Shown in pieces: positions 1 through 7,770 of a stretch of 64,000 nucleotides of DNA; the stretch's first letter is position 1, and every line of letters starts with the position of its first letter. The stretch is from Bradyrhizobium sp. 164. GTDB lineage: Bacteria > Pseudomonadota > Alphaproteobacteria > Rhizobiales > Xanthobacteraceae. The stretch lies in contig NZ_JADPKA010000083.1 of assembly GCF_023073715.1 (NCBI RefSeq), positions 1 through 64,000 on the forward strand. The letters are read 5' to 3'. The notes under the pieces are model-generated. The model was not told the origin of the DNA. It made no database searches and saw only the letters and a program-made list of their open reading frames with translations. The translations under genes were made by a program, and so were the position numbers.

Positions 1-1400
1 AGGATATTGAGAACGACATCGGCGGAATGGACGCTGTGACTGAGCGCTTCGGCACAGGCCGCTTCCACCGCGGACAGACCGTCAGTCAGCACCGCGTTGA
101 GGATGTCGACCATCTGCCGATTGCCATCGTCGGTGCTGGCCAGCTTGCGCCGGATCCGATCGATCGCGGCCGGCAGCACCCAGTCTTTGAAGGGAGCACC
201 GTTGCGCAAGGCGCCGGGTTTGCGGGCGAGCACCGGCACATAATGCCAGGGGTCGTAGACGGTATCGCCGCGGCCAAAGGATCGCGGGTGCTCGGCAACG
301 ATACGTCCATCCTGACGGATCACGATGCGATCGGCATAGGCTTGAACCTCGACCGGTCGTCCGACTGCGCTGGCTGCGACCGAGTACTTGTTGTTGTCGA
401 AGCGCACCAGGCAGGTCTTCGAGACCGATGCCGTCACCGCATGGAAGCCGTCGAAGCGGCCGGCATAGGGAACGAGTTTGGGGCGTTCGGCTTCGAACAC
501 GTCCCAGATCGTCTGATCGGTCAGCTCCGGATGGCGATGAGCCTTGGCGTAGGCGATGCATTTGTCGAGCAGCCAGGCGTTTAACTCGTCGAGGTTTTTG
601 AACCGCAGCCGCGGCGTGAAGAAGCGTTCCCGGACCAGCCCGACCTGGTTCTCGACCTGCCCCTTCTCCCAGCCCGACGCTGGCGTACAGGCGACCGGAT
701 CGACCAGATAGTGGCTGCACATCTGCAGGAAGCGGCGATTGTAGAGACGGCCTTTACCGACAAAGATCGTCTCCACCGCGGTCTTCATGTTGTCGTAGAT
801 GCCGCGGGTGCAGGTGCCTTTGAACAGGGCGAATGCCCGGTCGTGGGCGTCGAACACCATCTCCTGCGTCTCCCGCGGATAGGCCCGCACGAACAGCATG
901 CGGCTGTGACAGAGCCGGACATGAGCAGCCTTCACCATCACCGTGGTGCCGCTCAGCAGGACGATCTCGTGGCTCCAGTCGAACTGGTAGGCTTCGCCTG
1001 GTGCAAAGCTCAACGGCACATAGGCCGACGCTGTCGAGGTGCCGCGTTCCTTGCTCCACCGTCGTGCGTATCGACGAACCGCATCATAGCCGCCGGCATA
1101 ACCCAGGCCGCGAAGCTCCTCGAATAGCCGGATCAGCGTCAGCCGTTCCCGCGCCGCCTTGCTCTCATTCCCTGCCAGCAACCGGTCAAGCTCGGCACTC
1201 CAGGCACCCATCTTCGGGAGCGGCTGCGTCTCGCGCTCGTACCGGAACTCCGTCGCTTGAGAACGAATGACCTTGCGAACCACCTTCCGCGATACGCCAA
1301 GTTCTCGGCAGATCGCCTTGATCGGACGACCATCAACAAAGTAGGCGCGACGGATCTTACCAATCGTCTCCACCACCAGCATCCCAACCTCGGCTTCCAT
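1..1400 (-). CDS. istA: IS21-family transposase IstA (C-terminus beyond the window)
   Basis: This is the DDE transposase of an IS21 element, which with the ATPase IstB performs cut-and-paste style transposition. The frame is open from the ATG at 1400 to base 1, about 466 codons. An N-terminal helix-turn-helix is visible at residues 24-46 (IKAICRELGVSRKVVRKVI). The catalytic core has Asp141 (YQFDWSHE), Asp203 (GIYDNMKTA) and Glu250 (GWEKGQVENQ), in the right order and spacing. A second Met at residue 7 (base 1382) is an equally good start and matches the usual N-terminus MLVVETIGK. The protein looks intact as far as it can be read. istB is expected just to the left of base 1. Confidence 0.9.
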   Translation of the reverse strand, partial: MEAEVGMLVVETIGKIRRAYFVDGRPIKAICRELGVSRKVVRKVIRSQATEFRYERETQPLPKMGAWSAELDRLLAGNESKAARERLTLIRLFEELRGLGYAGGYDAVRRYARRWSKERGTSTASAYVPLSFAPGEAYQFDWSHEIVLLSGTTVMVKAAHVRLCHSRMLFVRAYPRETQEMVFDAHDRAFALFKGTCTRGIYDNMKTAVETIFVGKGRLYNRRFLQMCSHYLVDPVACTPASGWEKGQVENQVGLVRERFFTPRLRFKNLDELNAWLLDKCIAYAKAHRHPELTDQTIWDVFEAERPKLVPYAGRFDGFHAVTASVSKTCLVRFDNNKYSVAASAVGRPVEVQAYADRIVIRQDGRIVAEHPRSFGRGDTVYDPWHYVPVLARKPGALRNGAPFKDWVLPAAIDRIRRKLASTDDGNRQMVDILNAVLTDGLSAVEAACAEALSHSVHSADVVLNI

Positions 1401-1415
1401 GACTCGATGGAAGCC
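1392..1415. repeat. Inverted repeat over the istA start
   Basis: GGCTTCCAT at 1392-1400 and ATGGAAGCC at 1407-1415 form a perfect 9-bp inverted repeat with a 6-base loop. It covers the ATG at 1400 of istA. In the transcript it would place that start codon at the foot of a hairpin, while the alternative start at 1382 would be left free. A role in restraining transposase expression is inference. Confidence 0.45.
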
Positions 1416-1492
1416 ACTGTGGACCCTTATCCCGGGGTCCCGATTGGATGCCGATCACCCCGAAAACGGGGTCCTTATTCCATGCCGAAACA

Positions 1493-2757
1493 CAGATATG
1501 GCGGCGATCACCCGCAAGACTGGCAATATTTACTTCCGGGCGGGCTCCTACGGCTTCCCCACCAAATTCGCCGAATATGTGAAAGATCTCCCGGTCCGGC
1601 CGGACAAGCGCACGATCACGGGCCGGACTTTGCTCGGCGACAAGGTGGTCCATGTCACCGATGTGCTCGAAGACCCGGACTACTCCTTTGAAGGCCAGGA
1701 GCTCAGCGGCAATCCGCGCAGCTTCCTTGGTGTGCCCTTGCTGCGCGAAGGCAGCCCGATCGGCGCCATTGTCCTCGCACGTCGCGCCGTCCGGCCGTTC
1801 AGCGAAAAGCAGGTCGAGCTCGTGACCAGCTTCGCCGACCAGGCCGTCATCGCGATCGAGAATGTGCGCCTATTCGACGAAGTGCAGTCCCGCACCAAGG
1901 AACTTGCCGCTTCGCTCGATGAACTCCGCGCGGCGCAAGATCGCCTGATCCAGACCGAAAAGCTCGCTTCGCTCGGTCAGCTTACCGCCGGCATCGCGCA
2001 CGAGATCAAGAACCCGCTCAACTTCGTCAACAATTTTGCCGCGCTGTCGGCCGAGTTGACGGACGAGTTGAACGACATCCTCGCCTCGACCACGCTCGCC
2101 GAAGGAATTCGCGGCGAAGTCGATGAGCTCACCGGCCTTCTGAAGGACAATTTGCAAAAGGTCGTCCAGCATGGCAAGCGTGCCGATTCCATCGTCAAAA
2201 ACATGCTGTTGCATTCGCGCGAAGGCTCCGGCGAGCATCGGCGAGTCGACATCAATGCCATCGTCGAGGACAGCCTTAACCTCGCCTATCACGGCGCGCG
2301 ACCAGAGAAGTCGGGCTTCACCATCACGTTGCGGCGGAACCTGGACCCGCGCGCTGGTGCGGTCGAGCTGTATCCGCAGGAGATCACACGGGCGCTGCTC
2401 AACCTGATTTCCAACGGCTTCTATGCCGCGACTAGGCGCAAGCTCGAAACGGGCGACGAGAGCTTTGAACCAGTCCTCAGCGCTTCCACGAGGAACCTCG
2501 GCAAGACAGTCGAAATCCGTATTCGCGACAACGGCACAGGCATCCTGTCTGAAGTACGCGAAAAGATGTTCAATCCTTTCTTCACTACAAAGCCGACAGG
2601 GGAAGGAACGGGGCTCGGACTCTCAATGACCCATGACATCATCGTCAAGCAACACGGAGGCCGGATCGACGTCGAGACTGAGCCTGGTGTCTTTGCCGAG
2701 TTCATCATTACACTGCCGCGCGACAACGGAATTGCCACCGGCCCTAAGTCCGAATGA
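1493..2757 (+). pseudogene. GAF domain histidine kinase, 5' part cut off by the IS21 insertion
   Basis: This is the 3' part of a two-component sensor kinase. The remaining protein starts inside a GAF domain (from about DMAAITRKTGNIYF through SFADQAVIAIENVRLF). It continues through a short coiled linker, an H-box with the phosphorylated His in GQLTAGIAHEIKNPLN, an N-box (ALLNLISNGF), a G1 box (RDNGTGI) and a G2 box (GTGLGLSMTHDI). The catalytic half is therefore complete. The frame stays open upstream through the IS end to an ATG at 1399, but those first about 33 residues are IS sequence. An in-frame ATG at 1498 could allow a truncated kinase to be made. Upstream GAF/PAS sensing domains must lie beyond the other end of the IS. 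No response regulator is adjacent. Confidence 0.8.
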
Positions 2758-2955
2758 CCGCTTAGGGCCCCTTCGCGGACCTCCGCCGTCGCGGTTGCCA
2801 TGTCGCCTAATGGCCCCTGAGCCGAACAGCGGTCCGTTGCCAGCACGTCAGCTGTCTGAGTTAGAGCGGACACGCCGCGGCGCTTGCCGACCGCCGGTTG
2901 TCGCCCAAGCCGGACATCGAACGAGTTGTCCCTAGTACCAGAAAAGAAAACCAAA

Positions 2956-3459
2956 CTATGCGGCTACAGCAGCTGGGGTATCCGACAAAACGTGTCCACG
3001 CCCGCTGCGTTTAACGCTGTAGAGACGGTCATCCGCGCGACGCTTGAGCGTGCGTGCATCGTCACCGTTAACTGCCGCGGCTAATCCGATGCTCGCGCCT
3101 ATCCCGATGCTATCGGCCGCGATTGCGAACGGTGTTTCGAGTGTGCGCACGATACGCTCCGCTGCGCGTGTCGCGTCGGCGATGTTGAGTTCCGCGTCGA
3201 ACAATACGCCGAACTCGTCGCCGCCAAGTCTTGCCACAAGATGTCCACCATGAAGTTCGGCGTCGATACGAGTAGCTACTGATTTTAGTAACTCGTCGCC
3301 GACGTCGTGACCGTATGTGTCGTTGACCGGTTTGAATCGGTCAAGATCAATCATCGCAACGATCGCGGCGCCTGATACCAAACGCTCTGCCAGAGCGGTG
3401 TCGAATGCGGATCGGTTTGCCAGACCCGTTAGCGCTTCTGTAAGCGCAAGGCGGGCCAT
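2956..3459 (-). CDS. Lone GGDEF domain (diguanylate cyclase, probable remnant)
   Basis: A 167-residue protein that is little more than a GGDEF domain. The start motif LTGLANRSAF, the metal-binding MIDLDRFKPVNDTYGHDVGD, the active-site loop ARLGGDEFGVL and a C-terminal KRRADDRLYSVKRSGRG are all present, so it could still make cyclic di-GMP. No sensory domain precedes it. The frame continues only about 22 codons upstream of the ATG, through QLLAENRM (typical of the linker that precedes a GGDEF domain), before a stop. That suggests the N-terminal part of a larger cyclase was lost in rearrangement of this accessory region. The I-site RxxD is not obvious. Confidence 0.7.
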   Translation of the reverse strand: MARLALTEALTGLANRSAFDTALAERLVSGAAIVAMIDLDRFKPVNDTYGHDVGDELLKSVATRIDAELHGGHLVARLGGDEFGVLFDAELNIADATRAAERIVRTLETPFAIAADSIGIGASIGLAAAVNGDDARTLKRRADDRLYSVKRSGRGHVLSDTPAAVAA

Positions 3460-3522
3460 GCGATTCTCCGCGAGCAGCTGCGAGCATGGTCCACGGGGCC
3501 GGAAACCGCCGAAGGTTGTCCA

Positions 3523-3945
3523 TCACAACCGTCGATCAGCCCGGGTACCCTTGAGCTGCTTGCCCGAGGGATAAGACGGCCGCTTCAGTTTTTCCTCGCC
3601 GACGAGCCGGTCGCGTTGCTCGCAAAGGCCATCGACCTTGGCCTGCATCCGGGACAGGAGGGCTTCGGCCGACGCGGTCGATATCCCGGCCCGCTGGAGG
3701 GTCAGGATTTCCTTCTGCTGGCGGGTGATTTGGCGCCGCATATAGCTGATTTCGTGACGGATTCCGTCAAGTCCCATGGCCGCATCCTCAGACTGAGCCA
3801 TAAGAACGAAACGCGAGCAATGAATTAAGTAGGTCGGTACGGCGAAGACGAGGACGGTCAGGAAGGCGACCGAGATGGCAAGACGGCCCCTGGCGGCGAT
3901 CTTGAGCTGGGAAGAAGAGATTTCGAGTTCAGGAATTGAGTTCAC
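3523..3945 (-). CDS. Hypothetical membrane-anchored coiled-coil protein
   Basis: Not recognised as a named family. The 140-residue product has one hydrophobic segment at about residues 22-45 (LAISVAFLTVLVFAVPTYLI), then a charged helical stretch at about 60-125 with heptad-like spacing (ISYMRRQITRQQKEILTLQ) and a basic tail. It would sit in the inner membrane as a single-pass protein. The start is GTG at 3945 with only a weak ribosome binding site. The N-terminal pattern (ELEISSSQ...ARGRLA before the membrane helix) resembles that in the next gene at 4006-4806. Function unknown. Confidence 0.5.
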   Translation of the reverse strand: MNSIPELEISSSQLKIAARGRLAISVAFLTVLVFAVPTYLIHCSRFVLMAQSEDAAMGLDGIRHEISYMRRQITRQQKEILTLQRAGISTASAEALLSRMQAKVDGLCEQRDRLVGEEKLKRPSYPSGKQLKGTRADRRL

Positions 3946-4005
3946 GGGAGTTGTCTCCGGTTGGTGGAGACAGCGCGAAATTATTAGGTCTTTATCAGAT
4001 GGGAC

Positions 4006-4806
4006 TCAGACCCGGATCGTGCCCGGCATGCTCTCGGGAAGTCGCGGTCCTACGAACTGGCAATGGTCGCACTCAAAAGCGGGGTCGTGGAAGGCGGCTG
4101 TTAAAATAACGCCGTCCCACAACAAGAACGCCCAAAAGTGCAGGTTGTTCACCTCTGTAAATTTATGGAATGCGGAGGCGAAGATACCCGGGTATTTGCC
4201 CATCGACGCCCTGCCCTGGGCGAACGTCTTGAACTCCTCCGGCGGATCTTCGTAGGGCGGCGTCACTGTGTACGTAATGCTCCAGATCGACGGCAGTATC
4301 TCACCGCTGTGATGGTAGTGAAGCCCACGGATGATCTTGTAGAGCGCGTCATGGAAGCGATCGGCGTCGATCATCTTCGCGACGCGGTTCGCTGGCAGAT
4401 GGATACCTTTCACGACATGCTTGAATTCGTCCATGACCATGTTGACCAGCGGGACGTTGCGTCCCCCCTGGTATTTCTTGAAGGTCTGGGCATGGGCTGC
4501 ATCACCCGCTTCTGAGCCTCTGGCCAGCGGCAACAGCGTGTGAACGAAGTACTCCTCATCCATCCGCCACATCTGGTTGCAGGCATGGTGCACGGGGATG
4601 GTGAGCAGATCGGTCATCCCGTACTTCTTCCGCAGCTCGGCCGGAAAGAAGAGCTTGGGCGGAACGTGGTCAGGCGTCACCGGCTCCTTGAGCAGCTTGC
4701 TGCATAGGTAGCAGTGGGTGTGCTTACCCCATTTCGGTTTGGCCATGACGACCTGCAGAGCCCGCGGAAGAACCACGATAAGCGCGATGATGAGCACCGT
4801 GGCCAT
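4006..4806 (-). CDS. HNH-like zinc-motif protein of unknown function
   Basis: A 266-residue product with a hydrophobic N-terminus (residues 1-20), then a CYLC motif (residues 32-35), DHVPPKLFF (about 46-54) and VHHACN (about 72-77). Cys-x2-Cys, then DHxPP, then HxxCN is the arrangement of HNH-type domains with a zinc knuckle. The rest is unrecognised, with a second CDHC pair near the C-terminus. The ATG at 4806 may not be the original start: the frame stays open about 30 codons further upstream through more hydrophobic residues to a stop near 4900, without a good start codon. Alternatively translation begins at MAKPKWG (4746). Function as a nuclease is unproven. Confidence 0.55.
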   Translation of the reverse strand: MATVLIIALIVVLPRALQVVMAKPKWGKHTHCYLCSKLLKEPVTPDHVPPKLFFPAELRKKYGMTDLLTIPVHHACNQMWRMDEEYFVHTLLPLARGSEAGDAAHAQTFKKYQGGRNVPLVNMVMDEFKHVVKGIHLPANRVAKMIDADRFHDALYKIIRGLHYHHSGEILPSIWSITYTVTPPYEDPPEEFKTFAQGRASMGKYPGIFASAFHKFTEVNNLHFWAFLLWDGVILTAAFHDPAFECDHCQFVGPRLPESMPGTIRV

Positions 4807-4922
4807 AATGGCGAAGATGCCCGTGGCACTGATGCTGAAGCCCCAAACTTTAAATTCCAGTTGATGTTTATCAGTGCAATATCAGGTCCGTTGCGACTAC
4901 CTATTAGTGACCCACAATCTGA

Positions 4923-5363
4923 GGTCAACGGCAGGGCGACCTGTTGCGCCTGCCCTGGTCAGCGTACGAGAGCCCCTACATTCGGCTGCGTCAATCGAAA
5001 GGGGGCCGGCGCGTCGCCATGCCGGCCGGCACCCCGCTGCGAGCCCTGCTTGATGCTACCGACCGTCGGGGGCCGCTCATCCTGACGAACACGCTGGGCC
5101 GGCCCTGGACGTCCGACGGATTTCGCACCTCGTGGTCAAAGGCCTGCGAGCGCGCCGGCATTAGTGGTCTCACCTTTCATGACCTGCGCGGCACGGCCGT
5201 GGTTCGGTTGGCGATTGCTGGCGCCAGCGTGCCGCAGATCGCTGCAGTCACGGGCCACTCGTTGAAGGACGTCGAAGCCATTCTCGACGCGCATTACTTG
5301 GGTCGCGATATTCAGCTCGCCGAAGCTGCGGTGCTGAAGCTCGAAGCGAGAACAAAACTGTAA
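4923..5363 (+). pseudogene. Tyrosine recombinase (integrase), C-terminal remnant
   Basis: The last about 146 codons of a phage-type integrase. The catalytic core is visible: box I arginine in GQRQGDLL at the very start, then HDLRG (H-x-x-R), then GHSLKDVE with the second His, and the nucleophile region ending in DAHYL. The N-terminal SAM-like and core-binding domains are missing. A TGA lies directly before GQRQGD and no ATG is present, so the piece is not translatable as a normal protein. It lies 62 bases from the 3' end of tRNA-Lys, the usual place for an integrase of an element inserted in that tRNA, and reads toward it. Confidence 0.8.
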
Positions 5364-5425
5364 AATGACCTGTAAAATGAAGCCACCTTACCGCGTCACG
5401 TCTGCTGCTAAGTGCTTGTTTTATA

Positions 5426-5501
<76 letters not shown>

Positions 5502-5668
5502 GAAAGGCGGTAAGGCCTTGCGAGGCCGGTCGTTTAGCAAAGCGATCCGGGTATGGCAAGCGATCGGCCGCAAGTTTTCCAAGGCTTCGTCCACAAGTCC
5601 AAAATAGCGAAAAGCCGCTGGATTCCAGCGGCTTCGCCAGGGTTAATCGCGGGACAATCCGGCCCTGC

Positions 5669-6265
5669 TCAGAGCCGCCCCTCGCGGTCCCCGTCCGGAC
5701 CGCCGTCGCGGTCGAAACGGTCACGGTGGAAGTGCCCCATGCCACGCTCCATCATGCGGTCCATGCGGTGTTCCATGAAGTGACGGGGCAGGCCGTCTTC
5801 GCCGCCGCCGAATGGGCCGCGGTGGCGGGTCAGCACCGCGAGGCGGCGCTTCTGGCCCTCGTCCAGCGTCTTGTAGAGCGGATCGGCGGCATCGGCGATC
5901 TTCTTCAGGGCCGCGGAGCTGGCGCCCATGTCCTCGGCGCGCTGGCGCAGGCGGGCGATCGGATCCTCCGGCCTGTCGGTATCGCCGGGGCCGGCATTCA
6001 TCCGCGCATTGGCGCGGTCGATGCGCAGCTTGGCGAAATCGCGCACCGCGGCCTCGACCGGCGGCCACAGCTTCTCCTGATCGGCATTGAGCTTCAGGCC
6101 GGCGTGGACGGCGGCGATCCGTGCGTCGATGAAGGCGGCGCGGTCCTCGGGGTTCATGCGCATGTGATGGAAGCGCTCCATCCACGGGCGATGATATTGA
6201 GCATAGACCGCGCCCGAGCCGGCGACGCTGAGCACGGCGATGGCAGCGATGGTGAATTTCCTCAT
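5669..6265 (-). CDS. Spy/CpxP-like periplasmic LTxxQ protein
   Basis: A 198-residue secreted protein. The N-terminal 22 residues form a signal peptide ending near VYAQ. The core is helical and charged, with an LTxxQ-type motif (LKLNADQEKLW) and a second repeat-like segment (LDEGQKRRLAVL), the hallmarks of the LTxxQ/Spy family of small periplasmic chaperones and metal-stress proteins. The C-terminus is rich in His, Met, Arg and Asp (HRMDRMMERGMGHFHRDRFD), which suggests metal or acid binding. A strong ribosome binding site (GAGGAGG) precedes the ATG. Family membership is good; the exact role in envelope stress is inferred. Confidence 0.8.
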   Translation of the reverse strand: MRKFTIAAIAVLSVAGSGAVYAQYHRPWMERFHHMRMNPEDRAAFIDARIAAVHAGLKLNADQEKLWPPVEAAVRDFAKLRIDRANARMNAGPGDTDRPEDPIARLRQRAEDMGASSAALKKIADAADPLYKTLDEGQKRRLAVLTRHRGPFGGGEDGLPRHFMEHRMDRMMERGMGHFHRDRFDRDGGPDGDREGRL

Positions 6266-6403
6266 ACGGACCTCCTCTGGAAGGATGCCCTGAGGATGAG
6301 GGCGGCGCCGCCGACGCGCAACTTACAACTTGGACAGGAAGCGGTGTTCTTAGGACTACGTAACGGCTGATTTACCGCCAGCCACGATCGGAAATCGTTT
6401 GCA

Positions 6404-6437
6404 ACAAAAAGGCTTCCGTGCAGCTGGCACGGAAGCC
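6404..6437 (-). terminator. Rho-independent terminator of the DctP gene
   Basis: On the minus strand GGCTTCCGTGC and GCACGGAAGCC pair in a perfect 11-bp stem with a 5-base loop, followed directly by TTTTT. It starts about 20 bases after the stop codon of the DctP-type gene. Confidence 0.9.
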
Positions 6438-6457
6438 CCGTTCATCGTGCATCGAGA

Positions 6458-7459
6458 TCAGTTCGTCGTGCTCTTGGCTTCCTTCTGGAACTCGTCGATC
6501 AGCGCCTGGCCGACGCGGCCTGCGGCGTCCTTGTAGACCGGCTCCATCGCCTTGCGCATCGCCTCGTCCTGCTCGGGCGTGAGCTTGATGATCTCGCTCT
6601 TGCCGCTCTTCTTGATCTCGGCGAGCGCGTCGTCGTTCTCCTTCTGCGACTGCGCGTTGCTGAAGGCGGTCGCTTCCTTCATTGCCTTGGAAAGCTGGTC
6701 GCGGATGTCGGCCGGCAAATCGTCCCAGAACTTCTTGTTCACGATCACGACGTAACCGATGTAACCGTGATTGGTCTCAGTGATGTACTTCTGGACCTCG
6801 TGCATCTTCTGGGTATAGATGTTCGACCAGGTGTTCTCCTGGCCGTCGACGACGCCGGTCTGGAGTGCCTGGTAGACTTCCGAGAACGCCATCACCTGCG
6901 GCAGCGAGCCGAGCGCCTTGAACTGGGCCTGGAGCACGCGCGAGGACTGGATGCGGAATTTCACGCCCTGATAGTCGGCAGGCGAGACCAGCTTCTTGTT
7001 GGCGCTCATCTGCTTGAAGCCATTATCCCAATAGGCAAGTCCGGTGATGCCCTTGGCGTCCAGGAGCTTGAGCAACTTCGCGCCGAGCGGGCCCTCCGTC
7101 ACCTTCCGCAGCGTCTTCAGATCGGGAAGGATGTAAGGCAGATCGAATACCTCGAATTCACGGATGCCGAGTGGGCCGAATTTCGAGTTGGACGGCGCCA
7201 GCATCTGCACGCTGCCGAGCTGGAGCGCCTCGAGCTCTTCCTTGTCCTTGTAGAGCGTCGAGTTCGGATAGACTTCGACCTTGACCTTGCCGCCGGTGTA
7301 CTTCTCGGCGAGCTCCTTGAATTTCTCCGCCCCTTTGCCCTTCGGCGTGTCGGTGGCGACGACGTGGCTGAATTTGATGATGATCGGGTCGGCGCTGGCG
7401 GGGCCGACAAGGCCTAAGGCCAATGCCGCGACGGAGGCCGCGATCGCGAAGGTGCGCAT
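6458..7459 (-). CDS. TRAP transporter solute-binding protein (DctP family)
   Basis: A 333-residue periplasmic receptor of a TRAP transporter, which binds a carboxylate and hands it to membrane subunits DctQ and DctM. A Sec signal peptide covers residues 1-23 (cleavage after PASA). The DctP fold is seen in IIKFSHVVATDTPKGKGAEKF, in the ligand-arginine region GVKFRIQSSRV (about 165-175), and in VVDGQENTWSNIY (about 207-219), where family members read GxxDGxExP. No DctQ or DctM gene is adjacent: the neighbours are the Spy-like gene and leuA. It therefore looks like an orphan receptor serving a transporter elsewhere. Substrate not determinable from sequence; dicarboxylate is the family default. 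Its own terminator follows. Confidence 0.88.
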   Translation of the reverse strand: MRTFAIAASVAALALGLVGPASADPIIIKFSHVVATDTPKGKGAEKFKELAEKYTGGKVKVEVYPNSTLYKDKEELEALQLGSVQMLAPSNSKFGPLGIREFEVFDLPYILPDLKTLRKVTEGPLGAKLLKLLDAKGITGLAYWDNGFKQMSANKKLVSPADYQGVKFRIQSSRVLQAQFKALGSLPQVMAFSEVYQALQTGVVDGQENTWSNIYTQKMHEVQKYITETNHGYIGYVVIVNKKFWDDLPADIRDQLSKAMKEATAFSNAQSQKENDDALAEIKKSGKSEIIKLTPEQDEAMRKAMEPVYKDAAGRVGQALIDEFQKEAKSTTN

Positions 7460-7770
7460 AATCTCTCCCTGATGTTATTTGGGCCGCCCGGCGCGCGGGC
7501 GACCGTCCTCATGCCGGCTGCATCAATACAGGGCGGCGCGCCATGCGGCTATTGGCCGTTAGCAGGGCAGGTATTCGTGGTGAATGCCACGAGCACCGCT
7601 GCGCGCCCTTTTCCCACTTGCGGGAGACAGTTGGCAGAGGGTGCTTCCACGTAGAGGCTCCCCAGAGGAAGAGAACCCTCACCGGACGCTACGCGCCGAC
7701 CTCTCCCGCAAGCGCGAGCGGGAGAGGTGAAGCCCACGCGCATCGCTCGCCAATGACAAGGCTTCGCTTG
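7460..7770. other. Intergenic region with a palindrome
   Basis: No gene is supported in these 311 bases between the DctP gene and leuA. It contains the palindrome listed at 7699-7728, and next to the leuA stop a small hairpin (TGACAAG/CTTGTCA, 7754-7773) that lacks a following T-run. The DctP promoter should lie within it but is not evident. Confidence 0.5.
7699..7728. repeat. Palindromic intergenic element
   Basis: ACCTCTCCCGC (7699-7709) and GCGGGAGAGGT (7718-7728) form a perfect 11-bp inverted repeat around AAGCGCGA. Elements of this ACCTCTCCC-type sequence are common between genes in Bradyrhizobium and relatives, and it may also end leuA transcription. No T-run follows on the minus strand. 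Confidence 0.55.

Larger units (their letters stand above)
1..1492 (-). mobile_element. IS21-family insertion sequence, partial
   Basis: An IS21-type element runs off the left edge of the window. What is visible is the istA end: the transposase reading leftward, and outside it a subterminal zone with repeated motifs (ggacccttatccc at 1421 and gggtccttattcc at 1469), as is usual for the multiple terminal repeats of IS21 elements. The outer end is placed at about 1492, where the right-hand strand reads ...CCGAAACA (ACA end, TGT on the other strand). istB and the other terminus lie outside the window, so the target duplication cannot be checked. The element sits inside a histidine kinase gene. 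Confidence 0.8.

Noticed and set aside
1139..1417. A separate short reading frame over the istA start
   Set aside because: The true istA frame is open from 1400 to the window edge with full DDE motifs; the other frame is a shadow.
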